Made by a program: the position numbers and the translations under genes. A stretch of 7,364 nucleotides of DNA from Nitratireductor sp. (GTDB taxonomy: Bacteria; Pseudomonadota; Alphaproteobacteria; Rhizobiales; Rhizobiaceae). Shown piece after piece: positions 1-5,850 of the stretch. The number at the start of each line of letters is the position of its first letter. The first letter of the stretch is position 1. The notes beneath the pieces were generated by a model, which saw only the letters and a list, made by a program, of their open reading frames with translations, did no database searches and was not told the DNA's origin. Location of the stretch: the NCBI GenBank assembly GCA_020441735.1, contig JAGRLQ010000136.1, positions 1,762-9,125 on the forward strand, written 5' to 3'.

Positions 1-1
1 G

Positions 2-70
2 GACCCGAACCAGAATATCAACTGGGTTCCGCCCCAGGGCGGCGAAGGGCCTGTCTACCCGAACATGTAG
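2..70 (+). CDS. 3' end of an unidentified gene
   Basis: The reading frame beginning at base 2 is open and encodes a plausible C-terminus, ending in ...NWVPPQGGEGPVYPNM before a TAG at 68-70. Its proline/glycine-rich character resembles a natural protein tail, and the other two forward frames look less protein-like. Only 22 codons are present and the start lies outside the window, so the family cannot be named. The gene converges on the LysR gene, whose stop lies 23 bases beyond. The last codons and the stop are part of a 15-bp tandem duplication. The call rests on composition and position only. Confidence 0.45.
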   Translation, partial: DPNQNINWVPPQGGEGPVYPNM

Positions 71-87
71 GGCCCGAACATGTAGGG
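58..87. repeat. perfect 15-bp tandem duplication across a stop codon
   Basis: The unit CCCGAACATGTAGGG occurs twice with no mismatch, at 58-72 and 73-87. Each unit is itself an imperfect dyad, with CCC and GGG ends around the palindrome ACATGT. The pair sits in the gap between two converging genes and is followed by TTT on the + strand. It may fold into a weak hairpin that stops transcription, but the T-run is too short to call it a standard terminator. Confidence 0.85.
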
Positions 88-93
88 TTTGCC

Positions 94-969
94 TTATTCG
101 GACAGAATGCGGATTGCTGTTCCCAAATCCGCCCTGCCGCGCATGGCGGGCGCCGTTTCGAGCGCCAGTACTCGGGGCAGTTCAACAATCGTGTTGAATG
201 GCATGACCAGCTCTCCCCGCTCGATCATGGGACGCACCAGCACCTCGTGGCCGATCAGGACGCCGGCCCCGTTGCGTGCCTCTTCGACCGCCAGCGCATA
301 GAGCGAATAAGCCGGACCCGAAGTGCCGAAAGTCAATCCGGTTGCTGCCGCCGCAAGCCAGCTTTCCCAGTCATCCTTCCAGCTGGCATCATGAATCAGT
401 GTGTGGCCTTCAAGATCGCCGGGCGTTTTGAGCGTGTTTGCAATATCCGGTGCGCAGACCGGATAGATGATGTCCCGGCCCAGCGAGATTCCTCCGGTTG
501 GAACTGTATCTGTGAAAAACACCGCCAAGTCATAAGGATCGCGGATCAGGTTGGGTGCGCCCTCCATGGCGGTTACGGAAACAGCCGTTTCCAGCAGGGC
601 CGCGCGGATTGCCGGCAGGCGTGGCGACAGCCACAGTTGCGCGATGCTCGGCAGCGTAGCAATACGCACCTCGCTTACGGCACTATCCCGACGCAGGGTT
701 TGGGTAACATCGCCCAGCGCATCGAAGGCTTCACCAAGCCGGGGCAATACCGCCTTGCCAGCCGCTGAAAGCCGGACGCCGCGCGCATGGCGGACGAACA
801 GGCCGGTGCCAGCCCAATCCTCAAGATGCTTGATCTGCTGGGCGATTGCCCCCTGGGTGACGCAGAGTTCTTGCGCTGCAGCTGAAAAGCCCCCCAGCCT
901 TGCGGCGGCTTCGAACGCTCGCAGGGCATTGAGCGGCGGTGGTTTGGGCCGGGGTGGGGCAACGGCCAT
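94..969 (-). CDS. LysR-family transcriptional regulator, GcvA-like
   Basis: This is a DNA-binding regulator of the LysR family, 291 residues, the usual length. The N-terminal winged helix-turn-helix spans about residues 13-73, with the typical LNALRAFEAAARLGGFSAAA start, the VTQGAIAQQIKHLE recognition region and a LFVRHARGVRLSAAGK wing. A linker helix leads into a periplasmic-binding-protein-like effector domain at about 95-286, containing the GcvA-like phrases YPVCAPDIA and LEGHTLIHDASW. The ATG at 967-969 has a weak AGGA ten bases upstream. The gene is divergent from the SHMT-like enzyme across a 119-bp gap, the classical arrangement in which a LysR protein represses itself and controls the neighbour in response to a related metabolite. 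The effector is unknown. GcvA of enterobacteria controls glycine cleavage, and a glycine- or serine-related signal would fit here, but that is inference from context. Confidence 0.92.
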   Translation of the reverse strand: MAVAPPRPKPPPLNALRAFEAAARLGGFSAAAQELCVTQGAIAQQIKHLEDWAGTGLFVRHARGVRLSAAGKAVLPRLGEAFDALGDVTQTLRRDSAVSEVRIATLPSIAQLWLSPRLPAIRAALLETAVSVTAMEGAPNLIRDPYDLAVFFTDTVPTGGISLGRDIIYPVCAPDIANTLKTPGDLEGHTLIHDASWKDDWESWLAAAATGLTFGTSGPAYSLYALAVEEARNGAGVLIGHEVLVRPMIERGELVMPFNTIVELPRVLALETAPAMRGRADLGTAIRILSE

Positions 970-1088
970 TGAATCTACGTCCTAGTTTTTCTAGCCCTAG
1001 CTATCAGAAAATATGGTTTGCCACGACTGCGCTGCCATTGTCCAATCCGAACTGGCGGAATTGGCCGTTGCAAAGCAGGAAAAAGAAG
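970..1088. promoter_or_regulatory. divergent promoter region with CTAG cluster
   Basis: This gap must hold the promoters of both the LysR gene and the SHMT-like gene. Three CTAG tetranucleotides start at 982, 991 and 997. The first two form a perfect dyad, CTAG-N5-CTAG (982-994), and the third overlaps the palindrome TAGCTA (998-1003). CTAG is generally rare in proteobacterial DNA, so three in 19 bases beside a LysR gene make a good candidate operator. A TTGCCA at 1018-1023 resembles a -35 box for the right-hand gene, but I see no convincing -10 box at the right spacing. Operator function is inferred from position and symmetry. Confidence 0.4.
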
Positions 1089-2411
1089 ATGACAGCCCTC
1101 AAACACCGCGACTGGGTACCGGCCCATTGTGAGGACCGCGTTCAGCAGATCGCTCAGTACACGTCGAAACTCGATAGCGCATCGGTTGCCGGCCTTATCG
1201 AAGCAATGGCGGTGAAAAACCGGGCCATCCACGAAAAGCAGTGCTTCAATCTCAATCCGGCAACCAACGTGATGAACCCGCGCGCGGAGGCATTGTTGGC
1301 CTCGGGTATCGGCTCACGCCCGTCGCTCGGTTACCCTGGCGACAAATACGAGATGGGTCTTGAAGCAATTGAGGAAATCGAGGTGGTCTGCGCCGAACTG
1401 TGCGCGGAAGTGTTTGATGCAGCCTATGCGGAAATCCGGGTGCCGTCGGGCGCTATCGCCAACCTCTATGGCTTCATGGCGACCTGCCAGCCGGGCGATC
1501 CAATCATCGCGCCGCCTGCCTCTATCGGCGGTCACGTCACCCACCACGATGCGGGCTGTGCCGGGCTTTACGGCCTCGACATCCACCATGCCCCGGTCAA
1601 TAGCGACGGCTATACCGTCGACCTCGACGGATTACGCGCACTGGCGAAGGAAGTCCGCCCCAAGCTGATCACCATTGGCGGCAGTTTGAACCTGTTCGAG
1701 CATCCGGTGGCTGAGGTTCGTGCAATCGCAGACGAAGTTGGCGCGCTGGTCCTGTTCGATGCTGCTCATCAATGCGGCATCATTGCCGGCAGGGCGTGGA
1801 AGAACCCGCTTGCCGAGGGTGCGCATTTGATGACCATGAGCACCTACAAGAGCCTGGGTGGCCCTCCCGGCGGGTTGATCGTCACCAGCGACGCAACGGT
1901 GGCAGAAAAACTGGATGCAATCGCCTTTCCGGGGATGACGGCGAATTTCGATGCGGCAAAGTCCGCGGCACTGGCCGTTACCATGGCCGACTGGCGGGCG
2001 CAGGGCGAAGCCTATGCCGCAGCCATGGTCGAAATGGCTTCGGCGCTTGCCGGCGCGCTGGCCGAACACGGCCTGCCGGTTTTTGCCGCCGGAAAGGGCT
2101 TTACCCGCTCACATCAGTTCGCCATCGAGGCGAAAGGCTTCGGCGGCGGGCAGGCTGCCTCAAAGACCCTGCGCAAGGCAGGATTTCTTGCCTGCGGCAT
2201 CGGACTGCCGATTGATCCGGTGGACGGCGACATGAACGGCCTGCGCATCGGCACTCCGGAACTGGCCCGCTGGGGCATGTCGGCTGGCGACATGCCGCGC
2301 CTTGCCGAACTGATCGCCCGCGCCCTGCGGTGCAATGATCCTGGTTCCGTCGCCGCCGAAGTCGCCGAATGGCGGCCCCGGTTCGACCGGGTTCACTTCA
2401 CGGCGGCATAG
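1089..2411 (+). CDS. SHMT-like PLP-dependent enzyme (fold type I)
   Basis: A 440-residue cytoplasmic PLP enzyme of the serine hydroxymethyltransferase/aldolase group. The PLP lysine is K254 in STYKSLGGPPGG. D224 and H227 in FDAAH match the cofactor-binding DxAH of SHMT, H149 in GGHVTHH matches the residue that stacks on the PLP ring, and R386 in LRIGTP matches the carboxylate-binding arginine. Key positions differ from E. coli GlyA: in LGYPGDKYEMG the catalytic Glu57 is replaced by L80, Tyr55 by P78 and Tyr65 by E88, and the His before the lysine is Y253. It is therefore unlikely to be the housekeeping glyA. A dedicated aldolase or hydroxymethyltransferase on an alpha-substituted serine, threonine or similar amino acid is more plausible, though the substrate is unproven. 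The ATG at 1089 follows an AGGA eight bases upstream. A longer in-frame opening from a GTG at 939 would run through the regulator's coding start and the intergenic DNA, and was rejected. The divergent LysR gene probably controls it. Confidence 0.85.
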   Translation: MTALKHRDWVPAHCEDRVQQIAQYTSKLDSASVAGLIEAMAVKNRAIHEKQCFNLNPATNVMNPRAEALLASGIGSRPSLGYPGDKYEMGLEAIEEIEVVCAELCAEVFDAAYAEIRVPSGAIANLYGFMATCQPGDPIIAPPASIGGHVTHHDAGCAGLYGLDIHHAPVNSDGYTVDLDGLRALAKEVRPKLITIGGSLNLFEHPVAEVRAIADEVGALVLFDAAHQCGIIAGRAWKNPLAEGAHLMTMSTYKSLGGPPGGLIVTSDATVAEKLDAIAFPGMTANFDAAKSAALAVTMADWRAQGEAYAAAMVEMASALAGALAEHGLPVFAAGKGFTRSHQFAIEAKGFGGGQAASKTLRKAGFLACGIGLPIDPVDGDMNGLRIGTPELARWGMSAGDMPRLAELIARALRCNDPGSVAAEVAEWRPRFDRVHFTAA

Positions 2412-2506
2412 AATATTGCTCCGGGCCGCGTGCAGCGGGTAATTTTTCTTCTGCAGGTTCAAACTGCTGCAACGATCCTCTACGATTGCTGCGAAGCAGG
2501 AGTGCC

Positions 2507-4087
2507 GTGTTGGACGAGACGACCGAAAATGTAGGAGAAGTAGTCGGCGAAACCGTTGAGGAAACGGTGGAGGCGATCAGCGAGACCGCCGGTGAAACGG
2601 TGGAAGCCATAGGCGAAACCGCAGGCGATACCGTTGAAGCCATCGGCCAGGCAGCCGAGCATCTGACCGATCTTGGCAATATCGCGGCCGTTGCATCGCT
2701 TGCCGTCATCCTCGGGCTGGTTTTCGTGCGCCTGCGCCAACCGCCCATTGTCGGCTATATCGCCGCCGGTATTCTGCTGGGCCCCACCGGCCTCGGCATT
2801 GTGGAACAATCTGAATCGATCACGCTTCTGGCGGAAATGGGGGTTCTGCTGCTGCTGTTCCTGATCGGCATGGAACTATCGATTCGCGCCTTCGTTCTGG
2901 TGCTCGTGCCTGCGCTATTGATCGCCGCTGGTCAGCTTGTCACCGGCATGGGCGTATCGTTCCTGTTTGGCTGGCTGCTTGGATGGAGTGCCGGGCAAAC
3001 CCTGCTGCTCGCCTTCATCGTTGCACTGTCGTCCACGGCAGTTGCCATCAAGGTGCTGGATGATATCGGCGAACTGCGTACCGAAACCGGCCGCATCACC
3101 ATTGGTGTCCTGATTGCCCAGGACATCGCCATCGTGCCGATGCTGATTATTGCAGAGAGCTTCGGCGCTTCGGGCGATGGCCAGCCGGTCTGGCAGACGC
3201 TGGTGCTGATCACAGCAGCCGTCGTCATCCTCGGCGCACTGATCTGGTACCTCAACATGCCGGGCAAGATCACCTTGCCGTTTACCCGCTATTTCACCGG
3301 CAAGCCCGATCTCATCACGCTTGCCATGCTCGCCTTCTGTTTCGCGGTCGCTGCCATCTCCAGCCTGTTCGGCCTCTCGGCGGTCTATGGTGCGTTCATT
3401 GCCGGTCTTATCATTGCGAACTCGACATTGCGATCCGAGGCAATCCAGCTCACCTATCCGGTGCAATCGATCCTCGTCTTCATCTTCTTTCTGTCGATCG
3501 GCCTGCTGATCGACCTCGACTACATCATGGCCAACTGGAAAACGGTGCTGCTGTTCGTGCTGGCGGTCGTCATCATCAAGACACTGCTCAACATCGTGCT
3601 GGTCCGCCGCACAGGGTTTTCCTGGGATGTGGCGGTGCCGGCAGGCCTTGCCATGGCACAGATCGGCGAGTTCTCCTTCATTCTGGCTTCCGTCGGCCTT
3701 GCCAACCGGGTGCTCGATTTCGATGCCTACCGGCTTGCTCTGTCGGTGATTGCCGTGACGCTGATGATCTCGCCGTTGTGGATGATCACCATCCGCCGCT
3801 TTCATGCCGAGACCACCGAAGGCATCTCGACCATGCGCGAAGCGCTGGCGCTTGCCTATGCCTCGGAACTTGATCGACTGCAGGCGGCAGGCGAAGCGGT
3901 TTCCAGTGCGCGTTTCCGGGGGCGGGTCTATTACCGGGCGGCCCGCATGGCGGCAAACAAACGCCGTCACAAGAAGAAATCCGTTCGCGAGGTAATGACA
4001 CCGCATCTGAGCCATGTGGAGAAGCATGCGGAAGGCAGTCCGCCGTCAGCCGATGAAGGCGCGGGCAAGGCCGGAGAAAAGGCTTAG
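2507..4087 (+). CDS. Kef-type (CPA2) cation:proton antiporter with N-terminal repeat extension
   Basis: An inner-membrane monovalent cation:proton antiporter, 526 residues. The transport domain (about 58-426) has around a dozen hydrophobic helices and CPA2 hallmarks: PPIVGYIAAGILLGPTGLG (79-97), FLIGMEL (118-124), SSTAVAIKVL (175-184), the AQDIAIVP motif with Q205-D206 in the ion-binding core, and QIGEFSFIL (385-393). KefB-like proteins exchange K+ or Na+ for H+. The C-terminal tail of about 98 residues is helical and basic (NKRRHKKK), and no RCK/TrkA-N domain with a GxGxxG nucleotide site follows. Residues 3-51 are an acidic extension containing three 11-residue repeats. AGGAG at 2498-2502 decides the start: the GTG at 2507 is four bases away and the TTG at 2510 is seven, so TTG is an equally good choice. 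An in-frame ATG at 2369, inside the preceding gene, is unlikely. Co-transcription with the SHMT-like gene, 95 bp upstream, is possible. The ion specificity cannot be read from the sequence. Confidence 0.88.
   Translation: MLDETTENVGEVVGETVEETVEAISETAGETVEAIGETAGDTVEAIGQAAEHLTDLGNIAAVASLAVILGLVFVRLRQPPIVGYIAAGILLGPTGLGIVEQSESITLLAEMGVLLLLFLIGMELSIRAFVLVLVPALLIAAGQLVTGMGVSFLFGWLLGWSAGQTLLLAFIVALSSTAVAIKVLDDIGELRTETGRITIGVLIAQDIAIVPMLIIAESFGASGDGQPVWQTLVLITAAVVILGALIWYLNMPGKITLPFTRYFTGKPDLITLAMLAFCFAVAAISSLFGLSAVYGAFIAGLIIANSTLRSEAIQLTYPVQSILVFIFFLSIGLLIDLDYIMANWKTVLLFVLAVVIIKTLLNIVLVRRTGFSWDVAVPAGLAMAQIGEFSFILASVGLANRVLDFDAYRLALSVIAVTLMISPLWMITIRRFHAETTEGISTMREALALAYASELDRLQAAGEAVSSARFRGRVYYRAARMAANKRRHKKKSVREVMTPHLSHVEKHAEGSPPSADEGAGKAGEKA
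2561..2659 (+). repeat. three in-frame 33-bp repeats coding an 11-residue motif
   Basis: Three consecutive 33-bp units (2561-2593, 2594-2626, 2627-2659) encode ETVEAISETAG, ETVEAIGETAG and DTVEAIGQAAE. The protein units are more alike than the DNA: codons differ at many third positions, so the duplications are old and appear kept for the protein. A partial earlier copy (GETVE) precedes them. An 11-residue period with V/I/A on one face and E/T on the other predicts a long amphipathic helix just before the first membrane segment. Confidence 0.85.
4084..4087. other. overlapping stop codons of converging genes
   Basis: The four bases TTAG contain both the TAG of the antiporter gene (4085-4087, + strand) and the TAA of the dehydratase gene (4084-4086, minus strand). 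There is therefore no intergenic DNA between the two transcription units, and no separate terminator can be seen at this junction. Any terminator must lie inside the opposing coding region. Confidence 0.95.
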
Positions 4088-4875
4088 GTCTTCCCGTAGA
4101 GATCGCGCAGAATGCCGGGTAGCGCATTTTCCAGATCGCTTGCCGTTAGTCCCGGACCAAGACGGATGCCGGCTTCACCATGCATCCACACGGCAGCGCA
4201 AACCATCTCGAACATCGCTTCCCGGGTTACCGGATCACATTGAGCAAGCAGGCCGCAGATCATGCCGGCAAGAACGTCGCCCGTCCCCGCTTTTGCCAGA
4301 AAGAGCGAGGCATGGCTATTGGTGACGAGTTGCCCACCGGGTGAGGCAATGACGGTTTCGGCACCTTTCAGCGCGACCACCCCGCCACATGCCTTTGCCG
4401 CCGCCATCGCCCGTTCGGTGCGGTCGCCTGTCAGGTTTGCAAAAGACCGGGCAAATTCGCCTTCATGGGGCGTCAGCACGGTGGCTGCGTCAACCGTTTG
4501 GTAGTTTCCTGCCGGGGGCAGGGCGCCGGCATCGAGCACCTTGAAAGACGACTGCCCAAACTCGGGCAGTTGCGCTGCAGCATCCCCACCGCCGGGGCCG
4601 GCAAGGACCGCCGTAATACCGCGCATCGACGGATCGAAGCGATCTCGCACCATGATGTCGGGCGGTAATACGGTACGGAAAAAATCCGCCTTTGCCGGTG
4701 AGATGACGGTTACCAGTCCCGCACCCATGCGCGAACAGGCGGTTGCAGCCAGCCGTGTCGCGCCGGTCAGTTCATCGGCTGCAAGAATGACCGCATGGCC
4801 GCGATCATATTTGTGGCCGTCCGCTGAGGGCCACGGCAGCAGATCCTTCCATAGCGACGGCGTATTGTCGGTCAC
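4084..4875 (-). CDS. nnrD: ADP-dependent NAD(P)H-hydrate dehydratase, stand-alone domain
   Basis: A cytoplasmic repair enzyme of the YjeF C-terminal/CARKD family (ribokinase fold). Family members dehydrate the S form of hydrated NADH or NADPH at the cost of ADP, restoring usable cofactor. At 263 residues it is only this domain. Visible motifs: HKYDRGHAVIL (21-31), TGATRLAATACSRMGAGLVTV (38-58), AGPGGGD (92-98), LTPHEGEF (134-141), KGAETVIASPGG (170-181) and AGTGDVLAG (196-204), where D200 is the expected catalytic Asp. The usual DADAL motif reads DAGAL (115-119). Most bacteria carry this domain fused to the NAD(P)HX epimerase. Here the epimerase domain is missing and must be supplied elsewhere, or a full-length Nnr also exists. 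The start is a GTG (4873-4875) within GTGA, overlapping the stop of the upstream hydrolase gene by four bases, with GGGAAG eight bases upstream. Its stop overlaps that of the converging antiporter gene. Confidence 0.88.
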   Translation of the reverse strand: MTDNTPSLWKDLLPWPSADGHKYDRGHAVILAADELTGATRLAATACSRMGAGLVTVISPAKADFFRTVLPPDIMVRDRFDPSMRGITAVLAGPGGGDAAAQLPEFGQSSFKVLDAGALPPAGNYQTVDAATVLTPHEGEFARSFANLTGDRTERAMAAAKACGGVVALKGAETVIASPGGQLVTNSHASLFLAKAGTGDVLAGMICGLLAQCDPVTREAMFEMVCAAVWMHGEAGIRLGPGLTASDLENALPGILRDLYGKT

Positions 4876-5834
4876 GGCGCTTTCTTCCCGAACAGAACAT
4901 GGCTGAGGATCGGCAGGTGGTCGGAGCCGACTGCCGGCAGCGTCTCAACACTGTGAACGGTGAAACGGCCTTTGGCCAGAATGTTGTCGATCGGCAGTCC
5001 GAGGAGTGGAGCAAGGGAGCCGGGAAACCACTTGTACATCCAGGTGCCGCCAAAACCGCGTTGAATGTTCAAATCGCCGTGAGACGCAATCTGCGCAACG
5101 GAGTGGCTCCAGGTCGCGGCATTGAAGTCCCCGGCGATAATGGCATCCCTGCCGAGGCTTTCAAGCCGGGGTCTGTTCTCCTCAATCTGTTCCGGCCCGC
5201 TGGCAGGCCACGGCCAGCGCAGATGAACGACGCCCAGTTCCACCCATTCACCACCAATCTCGACTTCGGTGAAGCCCATGGCGGCATAAGGCCCGCAGTA
5301 ATCCTTGCCGCCGCGCATGGGAAATTTGGAGAAGATCATCGATCCGCCGATAATGCCCCATTCAGGGCAATGAAACCGCTGGGGATAGCGTTCGTTGAGT
5401 TTCTCCAGCGCATCTTCCCACAACCGCGATGTCTCGTTGAGCATGAGAATGTCGGCATCGGTATCAACAATGAAGTCGATGACTTCCTGACGCCTCGGAT
5501 TGTCGAAGCGCAGGTTGAACTGCAGCAGCCGAAACCGGGCACCGGCGGCTTCAGCTACCGCTCCGCCATCAGGACCCGAGTAATTTCCGATACGGTTGTT
5601 GGCGCCGCTCTGCCACACCCCAAGGGTGGCAAACACCAGCAGGATGAAAGGGGCCCGGCGAATGCGCAGCAAGAGTCCGGCAATCGCCATCGCCAGAAGT
5701 CCGAGCGCGAAATGCCAGCGGAAATGGGCGAAGGTATCGAAGGCCGGATGCACAAACCCGAAAAAGCCGAACACGAGGCCGGCAATCAGGCCGAAGGCCG
5801 CCAGCAGGAAGAGAATGCGGATCATCGATCTCAT
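4872..5834 (-). CDS. membrane-anchored endonuclease/exonuclease/phosphatase-family hydrolase
   Basis: A 320-residue protein in two parts. Residues 5-76 hold three predicted membrane helices (about 5-28, 41-56 and 61-76). The rest is an EEP-superfamily metal-dependent hydrolase with all the expected active-site signatures: FNLRFDN (N107), LNETS (E134, metal ligand), VVHLRWPWP (H204), GDFNAATWSHS (D236 and N238), PIDNI (D283, N284) and GSDHLPI (D305, H306). Family members cut phosphodiester or phosphomonoester bonds in DNA, RNA, inositol phosphates or sphingomyelin; the substrate here is unknown. With three helices, the catalytic domain could lie on the periplasmic side; R60 and R61 between helices two and three suggest that loop is cytoplasmic, which agrees. 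An outer GTG at 5835-5837 precedes the chosen ATG at 5832-5834; AGG at 5840-5842 is five bases from the ATG and only two from the GTG. It begins 16 bp after amn and overlaps the dehydratase gene. Confidence 0.87.
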   Translation of the reverse strand: MRSMIRILFLLAAFGLIAGLVFGFFGFVHPAFDTFAHFRWHFALGLLAMAIAGLLLRIRRAPFILLVFATLGVWQSGANNRIGNYSGPDGGAVAEAAGARFRLLQFNLRFDNPRRQEVIDFIVDTDADILMLNETSRLWEDALEKLNERYPQRFHCPEWGIIGGSMIFSKFPMRGGKDYCGPYAAMGFTEVEIGGEWVELGVVHLRWPWPASGPEQIEENRPRLESLGRDAIIAGDFNAATWSHSVAQIASHGDLNIQRGFGGTWMYKWFPGSLAPLLGLPIDNILAKGRFTVHSVETLPAVGSDHLPILSHVLFGKKAP

Positions 5835-5850
5835 CACGGCCTGACTGCTA

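Noticed and set aside
939..1088. N-terminal extension of the SHMT-like gene from a GTG at 939
   Set aside because: It would run through the start of the divergent regulator and the promoter gap; the ATG at 1089 has a good ribosome binding site and the expected family length.
2369..2506. Upstream in-frame extension of the antiporter from an ATG inside the SHMT-like gene
   Set aside because: It would add 46 residues of low-quality sequence with cysteine and proline runs and overlap the previous gene by 43 bases, while AGGAG lies just before 2507/2510.
2412..2506. Possible hairpin around CTGCAGGTTCAAACTGCTGCA (2450-2473) as a terminator or attenuator
   Set aside because: The dyad is short and imperfect and has no T-run after it, so I cannot call a terminator between the SHMT-like and antiporter genes.
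2915..4027. 370-codon open frame antisense to the antiporter
   Set aside because: Its product is rich in D, H, Q, R and G with no recognisable fold, as expected from the complement of hydrophobic high-GC codons. The antiporter on the other strand has clear family motifs throughout.
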